A stretch of DNA of 64,000 bases from Pseudonocardia parietis (GCF_017876315.1 NZ_JAGINU010000001.1:4216001-4280000); one strand, 5' to 3'. Counted from the stretch's first letter, positions 31,733 to 44,749 are shown. A program made the numbers and translations. The notes: a model not told the origin generated them from the sequence alone.

Positions 31733-32626
31733 TCAGGCCTCGTTGTGGCCGTTCACCGTCATCGCGCGGCAGGACCGGATCTCCGAGGTCAGGATCGCGG
31801 TGGCACCGATCTTGGCGAGCCGGTCCATCACCTTGTTGGTCTCCTTGGCCGGCACCATCGTGCGGACCGCGACCCAGCCGGCCTTGCGCAGTGGAGACAC
31901 CGTCGGCGCCTGCAGCCCGGGTGCGACCTTCTCCACGTCGGGCAGCAGCGACTCGGGACAGTCGAAGTCCATCATCAGGTACTCGCGGGCGAGCACGACG
32001 CCCTGGACCCGGTCGGCGAACACCTTCTTGACCGTGGTGATCTCGCCCTGTTCCACCCGGTCCGGGCGCTTCTCGCGCTCGATCAGCGTCGCCTGCGAGG
32101 TCGCGATCGCCTCGCCGATGGTCTGCAGCCCGTGCTGGCGCAGCGTGCGGCCGGAGGAGACGACGTCGGCGATGGCATCGGCCAGGCCGAGCTGGATGGA
32201 GATCTCGACGGCGCCGTCCAGCTTCACGATCTCGGCGCCGATCCGCTTGCCGGACAGGTAGGACCGGACCAGCCGCGGGTACGACGTGGCGATCTTGCGA
32301 CCGTCGAGGTCCTCCAGCTTCCAGTCCTCGTCGGTGGGCGCGGCGAAATGGAAGCGGGACCGGCCGAAGCCCAGGGGCAGGAGCTGCTGGGTCTGGCTGC
32401 CGGACTCCTCCATGAGGTCGAAGCCGGTGACGCCGAGGTGCAGATCACCCTTGCCGACGTAGGTCGCGATGTCCTTGGGCCGCAGGTAGAAGAACTCGAT
32501 CTCGTTCTCCTCGTCGACCACGCTGAGGTCGCGCGAGTCGGTCCGCTGGCGGTACCCGGCCTCCCGCATCATCGTGGCGGCGGGCTCGGCCAGGGTGCCC
32601 TTGTTCGGCAGTGCCACGCGGAGCAT
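31733..32626 (-). CDS. hisG: ATP phosphoribosyltransferase (long form)
   Basis: A 297-aa enzyme catalysing the first step of histidine synthesis, ATP plus PRPP to phosphoribosyl-ATP. The start MLRVALPNKGTLAEPAATMM and the PRPP loop GAVEISIQLGLADAIADVVSSGRTL are conserved. The C-terminal ACT-like regulatory domain (about 220-297, ending SCRAMTVNGHNEA) gives histidine feedback. Length fits the hexameric long form that needs no HisZ. It lies 58 bp downstream of hisE on the same strand. Confidence 0.96.
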   Translation of the reverse strand: MLRVALPNKGTLAEPAATMMREAGYRQRTDSRDLSVVDEENEIEFFYLRPKDIATYVGKGDLHLGVTGFDLMEESGSQTQQLLPLGFGRSRFHFAAPTDEDWKLEDLDGRKIATSYPRLVRSYLSGKRIGAEIVKLDGAVEISIQLGLADAIADVVSSGRTLRQHGLQTIGEAIATSQATLIEREKRPDRVEQGEITTVKKVFADRVQGVVLAREYLMMDFDCPESLLPDVEKVAPGLQAPTVSPLRKAGWVAVRTMVPAKETNKVMDRLAKIGATAILTSEIRSCRAMTVNGHNEA

Positions 32627-32684
32627 TGACGCTCTCCTGAAATCTGTCTCGGCTGCGGTGTCCGGTCGGTCCTGGCGGATCGGC

Positions 32685-32954
32685 CTACAGGTGCTTGTAC
32701 ACGTCCTCGAGGGTGAGCCCGCGTTGGATCATGATCACTTGGAGCCGGTACAGCAACTGTGAGATCTCCTCAGCCAGCTCACCGTCGCCCTGGTACTCGG
32801 CGGCGAGCCACACCTCGCCCGCCTCCTCCAGCACCTTCTTGCCCTGGGCGTGCACCCCGGCGTCCAGCGCGGCGACGGTTCCCGAGCCCGCCGGCCGCTC
32901 CGTGGCCTTGACCTGCAGCTCGGCGAACAACCCGTCGAATGTCTTCACGTGCAT
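32685..32954 (-). CDS. hisE: Phosphoribosyl-ATP pyrophosphatase
   Basis: An 89-aa all-helical MazG-like enzyme for the second histidine step. MHVKTFDGLFAELQVKATER starts the protein. The metal-binding helices carry KKVLEEAGEVWLAAEY and EEISQLLYRLQVIM. ATG 32954 is preferred over a far upstream start whose residues are unrelated. It forms a two-gene operon with hisG, as I recall for mycobacteria. Confidence 0.95.
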   Translation of the reverse strand: MHVKTFDGLFAELQVKATERPAGSGTVAALDAGVHAQGKKVLEEAGEVWLAAEYQGDGELAEEISQLLYRLQVIMIQRGLTLEDVYKHL

Positions 32955-33138
32955 CGACCCCTTTCGCCACCAGTGTGAACGGTGGCCGGGGCCGCACCAG
33001 CGGGTACCCGGGGGTACGGAGCCGTGCGGGCCACGAACCGCGCCGGATGGTTCACCCGGTGTGACCGCCCGGAACCCGGGTGGCCGCTCGTCGCGGTCGG
33101 CGGACCGCTCGCACACGCCGGGCCGGGCCTGCGGCCAT

Positions 33139-33168
33139 AGGGCATGCGACCACAGGGCATGTAACCAC
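33139..33168. repeat. 15-bp tandem direct repeat
   Basis: AGGGCATGCGACCAC (33139-33153) is followed directly by AGGGCATGTAACCAC (33154-33168), 13 of 15 identical. It lies between the HAD gene's terminator and the hisE promoter region. No gene is recognised in 32955-33222. Confidence 0.5.
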
Positions 33169-33171
33169 GAA

Positions 33172-33208
33172 GGGACCCGTCGCGGGAGCTGCTCCCGCGA
33201 CGGGTCCC
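33172..33208. terminator. Strong hairpin terminator after the metH-HAD operon
   Basis: GGGACCCGTCGCGGGAG (33172-33188), CTG loop, then its exact 17-bp complement (33192-33208). It begins 15 bp past the HAD gene stop (on the minus strand) and separates it from the hisE promoter. Confidence 0.85.
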
Positions 33209-33222
33209 TGCGTGCACCGGAC

Positions 33223-33904
33223 TCAGCTCCGGGACCGCACCGTGGCCAGCACCTCGGCCAGCCCTGACGGCGTCATCCCGGTGAGGGTCTCCCGCAGTAC
33301 GCGGCGATCCCCCGGTGGCACCTCCAGCTCGCAGGGCACCACCAGCACCGCGCAACCGGCCCGCTCCGCGGACAGCGCCCCGGTCGGCGAGTCCTCGATC
33401 GCGACGCAGTCCGCCGGGTCCGCCCCGAGCAGCTCGGCCCCGCGCCGGTAGGGGTCCGGCGCCGGCTTGGGCTCCGCCACCTCGTCGCCCGGGACGACGG
33501 CGGCGAAGTGTTCCCGGCCGAGCATCTCCAGCGCGGGATCCACCAGCACCCGGATGGTGTTGGTGACCAGCGCGGCCGGGACACCCTCGTCCCGCAGCGC
33601 ACCGAGCAGCTCCCGGGCACCGGGCCGCCACGGCACGCCGTGCCCGAACAGCTCACCGGCCCGGCCGTAGAACCACTCCCCGGCCTCGCGGTACTCGTCC
33701 GCGGGGACGGCGTGCGGGTCCCGCCCGGCCTCCCGGAAGCAGATCCGCAGCGAGGAGTCGAGCGAGCCGCCGACCGTCTCGCGGCGGGCCTGGGTGGACA
33801 GCGCGTCCGCGCCCAGGTGCTTCATGAGGTCGTCGAGCGCGACCTCCCACACCTTTTCCGAGTCGATGAGCGTGCCGTCCATGTCGAGCAGCACGCCCCG
33901 TACC

Positions 33905-33912
<8 letters not shown>
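33223..33912 (-). CDS. HAD family hydrolase (beta-phosphoglucomutase-like)
   Basis: A 229-aa phosphatase. HAD motif I is LLDMDGTLIDSE, motif II is the Thr in VTNTI, motif III the Lys in EPKPAPDPY, and motif IV DCVAIEDSPTGALSAERAGC. The cap inserted after motif I is the small helical C1 type. Substrate unknown. Its start overlaps the last 8 bases of metH, so it is co-transcribed and probably translationally coupled; a metabolic link to metH is only suggested by this. Confidence 0.88.
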
Positions 33913-37615
<3,703 letters not shown>

Positions 37616-37715
37616 AGAGTGATCCGCTCCCGTCGTAGATGACACGATCAGCCAGGTTACCTCCCCCCGGGGTGTGAGCCGGGTTCTGCGACGTGGGGCA
37701 CCGTAGGCTGGAGCG

Positions 37716-38612
37716 ATGACCGACCGAGAGCCGAGCACCACGGGCGGCGACTCCGTGCCCGACCTGGTCGAGCCGGTCCTCATCGCCGCGTTCGAGGGCT
37801 GGAACGACGCGGGCGAGGCCGCGAGCACCGCGTTGGAGCACCTGGAGCTCAGCTGGGACGCCGAGCCGCTGACCTCGATCGATCCCGAGGAGTACTACGA
37901 TTTCCAGGTCACGCGCCCGCACGTGAAACTCGCCGACGGGGTGACCCGTCGGATCGAGTGGCAGACCACCCGGCTGTCGTGGGCGGCGCTGCCCGGTACC
38001 GGGAGGCACGTCGTGCTGGTCAACGGCATCGAGCCGAACCTGCGCTGGCGCACGTTCTGCGCGGAGATCGTCGGTCACGCCGAGCGGCTGGGGGTGACCA
38101 AGGTCATCACATTGGGAGCCCTTCTCACCGAGGTTCCGCACACCCGGCCGACCCCGGTGAACGGCACCGCGTGGGATCTCGAGTCACTCGAGGAGATGGG
38201 CACCGAGCCGTCGAGCTACGAGGGCCCGACGGGCATCGTCGCCGTCTTCCAGCAGGCCTGCGTGCAGGCCGGGATCCCCGCCGTCTCGTACTGGGCCGAG
38301 GTCCCGCACTACGTCTCGCAGGCGCAGGTCCCCAAGGCGGCCGTGGCGCTGCTGCACCGCATCGAGGAGGCGCTCGACGTCGAGGTGCCGCTCGGGGCGC
38401 TCCCGGAGAAGGCCGAGGAGTGGGAGCAGACCGTCTCCGAGATGGCCGACGCCGACGACGAGGTGCGCGAGTACGTCCGCCAGCTCGAGGAGCAGGCGTC
38501 GGAGTCCGAGGCCGAGGGCAAGGGCAAGGGGACCGAGCTGCGGGAGACCTCCGGGGACTCCATCGCGGCCGACTTCGAACGCTACCTGCGCCGCCGCGGC
38601 CCGAACGCCTGA
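37716..38612 (+). CDS. PAC2 family protein (proteasome assembly chaperone-like)
   Basis: A 298-aa protein with the PAC2 fold: VLIAAFEGWNDAGEAASTAL at the start, VVLVNGIEPNLRWRTFCAEI and TKVITLGALLTEVPHTRPTP in the middle. The C-terminal third is a charged helical, probably coiled-coil tail (QLEEQASESEAEGKGKG). Archaeal and eukaryotic relatives help assemble proteasomes; the actinobacterial role is not established as far as I know. Divergent from metH. It sits in the conserved block near mpa, which is suggestive only. Confidence 0.88.
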   Translation: MTDREPSTTGGDSVPDLVEPVLIAAFEGWNDAGEAASTALEHLELSWDAEPLTSIDPEEYYDFQVTRPHVKLADGVTRRIEWQTTRLSWAALPGTGRHVVLVNGIEPNLRWRTFCAEIVGHAERLGVTKVITLGALLTEVPHTRPTPVNGTAWDLESLEEMGTEPSSYEGPTGIVAVFQQACVQAGIPAVSYWAEVPHYVSQAQVPKAAVALLHRIEEALDVEVPLGALPEKAEEWEQTVSEMADADDEVREYVRQLEEQASESEAEGKGKGTELRETSGDSIAADFERYLRRRGPNA

Positions 38613-38621
38613 GGCGCACCG

Positions 38622-39758
38622 ATGGGTGCGGCCCTGCGGCGGGGCGCGCTGTTCGCGGGTGCCTTCCTCGGACCGTTCGGCGGCGGGCTGACCGCGGCGA
38701 TGCTGCCCGAGCTGGGTACCGACTTCGGTGTGCCCACGGCGTCGGCGTCGGTCTCGATCACCGCGTACCTGCTGCCCTTCGCCGCCGTGATGCTCGTGTC
38801 CGGCACGCTCGGCGAGCGGTGGGGCCGGGCGCGCACGGTCGTCGCCGGATACGCCCTCTACGTCGTGGCGTCGCTGGCGTGCGTGCTGGCCGCGTCCTGG
38901 GCGGTGTTCCTGCTCGGGCGCGCGCTGCAGGGCGTCGCGAACGCGTTCACCACTCCCCTGCTGCTCGCCGCGCTGGCCGCCTCGGTCGAGTCCGACCGGA
39001 TCGGGCGGGCGCTGGGGTGGTTCGGCTCCCTGCAGGCGGCCGGGCAGACCTCGGCTCCGCTGTTCGGCGGGCTGGCCGCCGAGGTCGACTGGCGGCTGTC
39101 GTTCGGCGGGGCGGCGCTGGTGGCACTGCTGCTCGCCGTGGTCGGGATCCCGGGCGGCGCCGCGCCGGCGCGCGGTGACCGACGGCCACGGCTGCGCGCG
39201 GCCTGGACCGGCCCGGTGCTACGGCTCGGCGTCGTCGCCGGGCTGGGCTGGGGTGCCCTGGCCGGCCTGAACTTCCTGCTCGCGCTGCGCCTGGAGACGG
39301 TCTTCGGGCTCGGCGCCGGCGAACGCGGACTGGTGCTGACCGCGCTCGGCCTCGCCGGGATCCTCACCGCCCGCCTGATCGGTGGCGCGGTCGACCGGCT
39401 CGGGGCCCGCCGGTGCGTGCTCGCCGGCGCGATCGGTGGCGGGATCCTGGTGGCGCTGATCGGTCTCGTGCCCGTGCTGGGGCTCGTCGTCGCCTTCTGG
39501 GCGCTCGGCGGGGTGTGCAGCCAGCTGATCCTGGTCGGGGTGAACACGCTGGTCCTGGGGTCCGGCGGACCGAACAGCGGCGGCGCCATCTCGGTGGTGC
39601 AGGCCGTCCGGTTCGCCGGGACCGCGGCGGCACCGGCCGGCCTCACCCCCGTCTACCACGCCGATCCGCTGGCCGGGTTCCTCGTGCCCGCCGGTCTGCT
39701 CGTCGCCGGCGTGCCCGCGGTCCTGGCCGTCGACCGCAGACGCCGGGCCGAGCCGTAG
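38622..39758 (+). CDS. MFS transporter
   Basis: A 378-aa membrane protein with about 12 hydrophobic helices in two halves. The loop between helices 2 and 3 has GTLGERWGRARTVVAGYALY, the MFS motif A; a second copy is LIGGAVDRLGARRCVLAGA. It is of the drug-efflux (DHA1-like) size. ATG 38622 is 9 bp after the PAC2 stop, so the genes may be co-transcribed. The substrate is unknown. A 54-bp palindrome follows the stop. Confidence 0.85.
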   Translation: MGAALRRGALFAGAFLGPFGGGLTAAMLPELGTDFGVPTASASVSITAYLLPFAAVMLVSGTLGERWGRARTVVAGYALYVVASLACVLAASWAVFLLGRALQGVANAFTTPLLLAALAASVESDRIGRALGWFGSLQAAGQTSAPLFGGLAAEVDWRLSFGGAALVALLLAVVGIPGGAAPARGDRRPRLRAAWTGPVLRLGVVAGLGWGALAGLNFLLALRLETVFGLGAGERGLVLTALGLAGILTARLIGGAVDRLGARRCVLAGAIGGGILVALIGLVPVLGLVVAFWALGGVCSQLILVGVNTLVLGSGGPNSGGAISVVQAVRFAGTAAAPAGLTPVYHADPLAGFLVPAGLLVAGVPAVLAVDRRRRAEP

Positions 39759-39762
39759 TCAC

Positions 39763-39816
39763 GAGGGGCACACCAGAGGTTCCGAACGATGATCGAACGG
39801 CTCTGGAGTACCCCTC
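39763..39816. repeat. 54-bp palindromic repeat, copy 2 (probable terminator)
   Basis: Begins GAGGGGCAC and ends GTACCCCTC, like copy 1 at 20444. Here the interior is also paired: CCAGAG (39773-39778) with CTCTGG (39801-39806), and TTC with GAA further in. It lies 4 bp after the MFS stop and before the convergent mshC gene, so it can act as a terminator. Confidence 0.65.
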
Positions 39817-39829
39817 GCCGGTGCGCTGG

Positions 39830-41068
39830 TCAGAGACGCACGCCGAGCAGGGCGTCCAGGGCGGTGCGGGCCAGCTGCGGGGCGGCCGTGTCGGTACCCC
39901 GGCGGGTCAGCGCCTCGTCGGCCCAGGCGTCGACCGCGGCGAGGGCGCCTGCGGTGTCGAGGTCGTCGGCCAGGTGCGTGCGCAGCTTCGCGACCAGCTC
40001 GGTGGCGTCCGGCCCGGCGTCCAGGTCCACCGCCTCCCGCCAGCGGGCGACGCGCTTCTCCCCCAGCGCGTGCACCTCGTCGGTCCAGGAGCGGTCGGCG
40101 CGGTAGTGCCCGCCCAGCAGCGCGACCCGGATGACGTTCGGGTCCACCCCGTCGTTGCGCATCTTGGAGACGAAGACCAGGTTGCCCTTGGACTTGGACA
40201 TCTTCTCGCCGTCCAGCCCGATCATCCCGGTGTGCGTGTAGTGCCGGGCGAACGGGTGCTCACCGGTCAGCGACTCGGCGTGCAGCGCCCCGCACTCGTG
40301 GTGCGGGAAGATCAGGTCGGAGCCGCCGCCGTTGAGGTCGATCCGCGGGCCGAGCCGGTTGAGCCCGATCGCGGCACACTCGACGTGCCAGCCCGGGCGC
40401 CCGCGGCCGAGGCCGGAGTCCCAGGACGGCTCGCCGGGGCGCGCCATCCGCCACAGCAGCGGGTCGAGCGCGTTGCGCTTGCCGGGCCGGTCCGGGTCCC
40501 CGCCGCGCTCGCGGGAGAACCGCAGCATGGTGTCGAGGTCGTAGTTCGACTCGTAGCCGAACCGGCCGGTGGCCGAGATGTCGTGGTAGACGTCCGGGTA
40601 CTCCGGGTCGTCGAGCCCGTACGCCGCACCGGAGGCCACGAGCTTCTCGACCAGCTCGGCGATCTCCGGGATCGCCTCCACCGCACCGACGAACTGGCGC
40701 GGCGGCAGCACCCGCAGCGCCTCCATGTCCTCCCGGAACAGGGCGGTCTCGCGCAGCCCGAGCACGACCCAGTCGTCCTGGTCGCGCTCGGCCCGCTCGA
40801 GCAGCGGCTCGTCGATGTCGGTGACGTTCTGGACGTAGTGCACGTCGTGCCCGAGATCGCGCCACAGCCGGTTCACCAGGTCGAACGCCAGGTAGGTGGC
40901 CGCGTGGCCCAGGTGCGTCGCGTCGTAGGGGGTGATCCCGCAGACGTACATCGTCGCGACCGGTCCCGGCGCGGTCGGGCGCACCCGGCCGGTGGCGGTG
41001 TCGTGCAGCCGCAGCGGCGGGCCGCTGCCCTCCAGTGCGGGGACGTCGGTCCGGGCCCAGGTGTCCAT
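39830..41068 (-). CDS. mshC: L-cysteine:GlcN-Ins ligase of mycothiol synthesis
   Basis: A 412-aa class I aminoacyl-tRNA-synthetase-like enzyme joining cysteine to glucosaminyl-inositol. CGITPYDATHLGHAATYLAF holds the zinc Cys and the HIGH-like motif; the wording DATHLGHAATY separates MshC from CysS. The second motif KMSKSKGNLVF is intact. Zinc-binding HECGALH is also seen. ATG 41068 gives the family length. It confirms a mycothiol-using actinobacterium. A sodium-solute symporter gene lies 31 bp upstream on the same strand. Confidence 0.94.
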   Translation of the reverse strand: MDTWARTDVPALEGSGPPLRLHDTATGRVRPTAPGPVATMYVCGITPYDATHLGHAATYLAFDLVNRLWRDLGHDVHYVQNVTDIDEPLLERAERDQDDWVVLGLRETALFREDMEALRVLPPRQFVGAVEAIPEIAELVEKLVASGAAYGLDDPEYPDVYHDISATGRFGYESNYDLDTMLRFSRERGGDPDRPGKRNALDPLLWRMARPGEPSWDSGLGRGRPGWHVECAAIGLNRLGPRIDLNGGGSDLIFPHHECGALHAESLTGEHPFARHYTHTGMIGLDGEKMSKSKGNLVFVSKMRNDGVDPNVIRVALLGGHYRADRSWTDEVHALGEKRVARWREAVDLDAGPDATELVAKLRTHLADDLDTAGALAAVDAWADEALTRRGTDTAAPQLARTALDALLGVRL

Positions 41069-41099
41069 GCGGTCAAACCTACCTATGTGTCGGGTGCGC

Positions 41100-42590
41100 T
41101 CACGCACCCGAACGCGCAGCGTCACCGGCGGATTCCCGCCGCACCGGCGCCGGGTGCCGCAGCGACAGCAGCAGACCCAGGACCATGGTGATGACCAGGC
41201 CGATCGCGGTGTACCAGGTGAAGCCGACCGCGTCCGGCGCGAACAGGAACAACGACGCCATCACGACGACCGCGACGGCGAAGCCGATGATCGCGTCGAG
41301 CTGGCGGGCCCGCGGGACGAACATGCCCAGTGCGAACGCGCCGAGCAGGCCGCCGTAGGTGATGCCGGCCACCGACAGGCCCAGCTCGACGACCGGGTCC
41401 TCGGTCGAGGTGAACAGGTTCGCGAACACGATGAAGACCAGGCCCCAGCCGAGCGTCGTCGCCCGGGAGAGCCGGATGCCCTGGGCGGCGGTGAGCTCGC
41501 GGCGCGAGAGCATCTGCACCAGGTCGATCACCGTGGACGAAGACAGCGCCGACAGCGACGAGCTCAGCGTCGACATGGCCGCGGCGAGGATCCCGGCGAG
41601 CAGCAGCCCGGAGACGCCGACCGGCAGGCCCTCGACGATGAACTTCGGGAAGAGCTCGTCGCCGGTCGCCAGGCCGAGCTGCGCCGGGCTCGCTCCGCGG
41701 TAGTACCCCCACAGGAACAGGCCGACGACCAGGAACAGCGCGAACTGCACACCGACGATCACCGCGGAGAAGATCAGCGCCTTCTGCCCGTCCCGGACGC
41801 TGCGGCACGACAGCAGCCGCTGCACGATGATCTGGTCGACGCCGTGGCTGGCCATCGACAGCAGCGCGCCGCCGAGCACCGCGGTGACGAACGCGTAGGG
41901 CGCGGAGACCGGGTTGGACGCGAAGTCGAGCAGCTGGGTCTTGCCCGCGGCGACGGCGTCGTCGAAGAATCCGGCGGGCAGCTGCGGCCCGATCACGGCC
42001 AGCGCGACGACGCCACCGGCGACGTAGAGGACCATCTGCATGACGTCGGTCCAGACGACCGCCTTGATCCCGCCGACGTAGGTGTAGGCGACAGTCACCA
42101 GCGACAGCACCACGATGATCCAGAAGAACGACACCTCGATGCCCATCCCGGACAGGATGACCTTGACCGGGATCGCCGCGGCGAACATCCGGACGCCGTC
42201 GGCGAGCAGGCGGGTCAGCAGGAACGCCACCGACGCGGTGCCCTGCATGCCGCGGCCGAACCGCTGCCCGAGGTAGCCGTAGGCGGTGGTGAGCTTCCCG
42301 GCGGCGTAGCGCGGCAGCAGCACGAACGCGACGACGATCCGCCCGACGAGATAGCCCAGCGCGAGCTGCAGGTAGGTCAGCGATCCGAGGTAGGCCACCG
42401 TCGGGACGCTGATCACCGTGAGCGCGGAGGTCTCGGTGGCCACGACGGACAGCGAGATCGCCCACCAGGGCAGGTCCCGGCCGCCGAGGAAGTAGTCGTC
42501 GTTGGACCGCTGCCGCCCGGACATCCAGAGCCCGATGCCCAGCGAGAGCACGAGGTAGGCGACGAGGACGATCAGGTCGAGGGTGCGCAT
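41100..42590 (-). CDS. Sodium:solute symporter (SSS family)
   Basis: A 496-aa protein with about 13 transmembrane helices. Family features include DYFLGGRDLPWWAISLSVVA and the long conserved stretch ending ATETSALTVISVPTVAYLG, plus MSTLSSSLSALSSSTVIDLV. It sits last in a minus-strand run anmK-side of the peptidoglycan amino-sugar cluster, 54 bp after anmK, so it likely imports anhydro-MurNAc, MurNAc, GlcNAc or sialic-acid-like sugars. Substrate assignment is inference from neighbours. Confidence 0.85.
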   Translation of the reverse strand: MRTLDLIVLVAYLVLSLGIGLWMSGRQRSNDDYFLGGRDLPWWAISLSVVATETSALTVISVPTVAYLGSLTYLQLALGYLVGRIVVAFVLLPRYAAGKLTTAYGYLGQRFGRGMQGTASVAFLLTRLLADGVRMFAAAIPVKVILSGMGIEVSFFWIIVVLSLVTVAYTYVGGIKAVVWTDVMQMVLYVAGGVVALAVIGPQLPAGFFDDAVAAGKTQLLDFASNPVSAPYAFVTAVLGGALLSMASHGVDQIIVQRLLSCRSVRDGQKALIFSAVIVGVQFALFLVVGLFLWGYYRGASPAQLGLATGDELFPKFIVEGLPVGVSGLLLAGILAAAMSTLSSSLSALSSSTVIDLVQMLSRRELTAAQGIRLSRATTLGWGLVFIVFANLFTSTEDPVVELGLSVAGITYGGLLGAFALGMFVPRARQLDAIIGFAVAVVVMASLFLFAPDAVGFTWYTAIGLVITMVLGLLLSLRHPAPVRRESAGDAARSGA

Positions 42591-42644
42591 CGCGGCTCCC
42601 TGGGGTCGGGGCCCGGCAGCGCTGCCGGGCCCGTGGTGTGGGCG

Positions 42645-43832
42645 TCAGACGGTTCCGGTGGTGGTGACCCGCAGGCGGGACGGCGGTGGGGCCGGTTCGG
42701 GCAGCCGCAGCGGCTGCGCGCCGGGGCTGATCCGGCCGGCGATCGTCGGGGCGCGGGCACCGGTGCAGGACGGCACGGTCGAGGCGACGCCGTGCCAGGT
42801 CAGGAACCCGAGCAGGGCGAACAGCAGCGCCTCCTTGCCGTCCCCGGGCAGGCCCGCGTCGTCGATCGGGGCGAGCCGGGCCGGGGCGAGATGGTGGCGC
42901 AGGGCCGCGACGACGGCCGGGTTGTGCGCGCCGCCGCCGGAGACCAGCACCTCGCGCACCCCGTAGGGGCGCAGCGCGTCGGCGACCGTGGTCGCGGTCA
43001 GCTCGACGAGGGTGGCGAGCAGGTCGTCCAGCCGGTCGGTCACGTCGTGCTCCCCCAGGACCCGGTCGACGTAGCCGGGGTCGAACAGCTCCTTGCCGGT
43101 GCTCTTCGGCGGCCGCAGCGCGTAGAACGGGTCGGCCCGCAGCAGGGCCAGTGCGTGCTCGTCGACGGTGCCGCGGGCGGCGCGGGCACCGTCGGTGTCG
43201 CGGTGCTCGCCGGTCGCGGCGCGCACGGCGGCATCGAGCAGCGCGTTCGCCGGGCCGGTGTCGAAGGCTGCGGTATCCCCCGTCGGCCCGACGACCGTCA
43301 CGTTCGCGATCCCGCCCAGGTTCAGCGCGGCCACCGGTCCGCCCGCGTGTGCGGCGCGCTCGCCGAGCAGCAGGACATCGAGGACCGATGCGAGCGGGGC
43401 GCCGTGCCCACCGGCGGCGACGTCGCGGGCCCGCAGGTCCGACACCACCGGCAGTCCGGTGGCCTCGGCGATCCAGGCGGGCTGGCCGAGCTGCAGGGTG
43501 CCGCGGACGTGTCCGTCCTCCACCCAGTGGTAGAGCGTCTGGCCGTGGCTGGCGATGAGCTCGGCCGCCCCGCCGGCGAGCTCGTCGATCCCGCGCCGCG
43601 CGGCCGCCGCGAACGCGTGTCCGAGGTCGGTGTCGATCCGCGCGACGGCGTCCAGCGTGGTCGCCGCGGGCGGCAGGGCATCCAGCACGGTGGCGCGCAG
43701 CTCCGGTGCGAACGGCACCTCGAGGTGGCCGAGCGGGGTGAGGGCGACGGTGTCACCGTCGATCTCCAGGTCGGCCGCGGCGACGTCGATGCCGTCGACC
43801 GAGGTACCCGAGGACAGTCCGACGACGATCAT
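42645..43832 (-). CDS. anmK: Anhydro-N-acetylmuramic acid kinase
   Basis: A 395-aa sugar kinase of the ASKHA fold that hydrolyses the 1,6-anhydro ring and phosphorylates to MurNAc-6-phosphate. The ATP-binding loop is MIVVGLSSGTSVDGIDVAAA; the catalytic Asp region is NLGGIANVTVVGPTGDTAAFDTGPAN split by short loops, and the second phosphate loop is VLVSGGGAHNP. Its start overlaps the murQ stop by 4 bp. Product feeds MurQ, encoded next to it. Confidence 0.93.
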   Translation of the reverse strand: MIVVGLSSGTSVDGIDVAAADLEIDGDTVALTPLGHLEVPFAPELRATVLDALPPAATTLDAVARIDTDLGHAFAAAARRGIDELAGGAAELIASHGQTLYHWVEDGHVRGTLQLGQPAWIAEATGLPVVSDLRARDVAAGGHGAPLASVLDVLLLGERAAHAGGPVAALNLGGIANVTVVGPTGDTAAFDTGPANALLDAAVRAATGEHRDTDGARAARGTVDEHALALLRADPFYALRPPKSTGKELFDPGYVDRVLGEHDVTDRLDDLLATLVELTATTVADALRPYGVREVLVSGGGAHNPAVVAALRHHLAPARLAPIDDAGLPGDGKEALLFALLGFLTWHGVASTVPSCTGARAPTIAGRISPGAQPLRLPEPAPPPSRLRVTTTGTV

Positions 43833-44749
43833 GCCCCGGCCCCTGCCACGCCGGCGCGGACCGCCGCGGACACCCGTCCTCCGGCCGTGGCGAGCAGCTC
43901 TTCCGCCGCCCGGGCACCCACGCCGGTCAGCAGCGCGACGATCGCGGTCTTGGCGTGCCCGCCCGCGTCGTCGAGCGCGGCCCGGACCGCTACGGGGGCG
44001 GCCCCGGTGGCCTCACCGACGATCCGCTCCGCGCGCACCCGCAGCTTCAGGTTGGTGGCGGCGACGTCGACCATCAGGTTGCGGTGCACCTTGCCCAGCC
44101 GCACCATCACCGCCGTCGAGAACGCGGTGAGCAGCATCTTCTGGCTGGTCCCCGCCTTCATCCGGGTCGAGCCGGCGACGATCTCCGGCCCGGTGTCCAG
44201 GGTGATCGCGATGTCGGCGAGCCGGGAGAGCGGGCTGTCCGGGTTGTTCGCGACCGACGCGGTGGCGGCCCCGGCCTCCCGGGCCGCCTCGAGCAGCGCG
44301 CAGGCGTACGGCGTGCGGCCCGACGCGCTGATCGCGATCACCACGTCGTCCGGTCCCGGACCGAGTGCGGCGAGATCGGCGCGAGCGGCGGCGGTGTCGT
44401 CCTCCGCGCCCTCGACGGCCGCCGTCATCGCCGCGGGCCCGCCCGCGAGCAGCGCGACGACGCGGTCGGCGCCGACGCCGTAGGTGGGTGCGAGCTCGGT
44501 CGCGTCGAGGACGGCGAGCCTGCCCGCGGTCCCGGCCCCGCCGTAGATCATCCGGCCGCCGCGTTCCAGCCGGGTGACGGCGGTGTCGGCGAGAGCGGCG
44601 ATCCGGCCGGCCTCGGCCCGCACCGCCGCGACGACCGAGGCGTCCTCGCCGGTGATCAGGTCGACCAGCGCCCGGGTGGACCACTGGTCCAGATCCGCGA
44701 GGTCGGCCCGGGACCGTTCGGTGGCGAGCGCGCCGAGGTCGCCGGTCAC
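43829..44749 (-). CDS. murQ: N-acetylmuramic acid 6-phosphate etherase
   Basis: A 306-aa SIS-domain lyase that removes D-lactate from MurNAc-6-P giving GlcNAc-6-P. The start is MTGDLGALATERSRADLADL with TERS as in the family. Key blocks are GGRMIYGGAGTAGRLAVLDA, the conserved Glu in DATELAPTYG, ISASGRTPYACALLEAAREA and AGSTRMKAGTSQKMLLTAFS. It overlaps both neighbours by 4 bp (anmK downstream, kinase upstream), so the genes are translationally coupled. Confidence 0.94.
   Translation of the reverse strand: MTGDLGALATERSRADLADLDQWSTRALVDLITGEDASVVAAVRAEAGRIAALADTAVTRLERGGRMIYGGAGTAGRLAVLDATELAPTYGVGADRVVALLAGGPAAMTAAVEGAEDDTAAARADLAALGPGPDDVVIAISASGRTPYACALLEAAREAGAATASVANNPDSPLSRLADIAITLDTGPEIVAGSTRMKAGTSQKMLLTAFSTAVMVRLGKVHRNLMVDVAATNLKLRVRAERIVGEATGAAPVAVRAALDDAGGHAKTAIVALLTGVGARAAEELLATAGGRVSAAVRAGVAGAGA

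Noticed and set aside
37616..37715. Possible cobalamin riboswitch before metH
   Set aside because: The region is only 100 bp, is shared with the divergent PAC2 gene, and shows no B12-box-like sequence.
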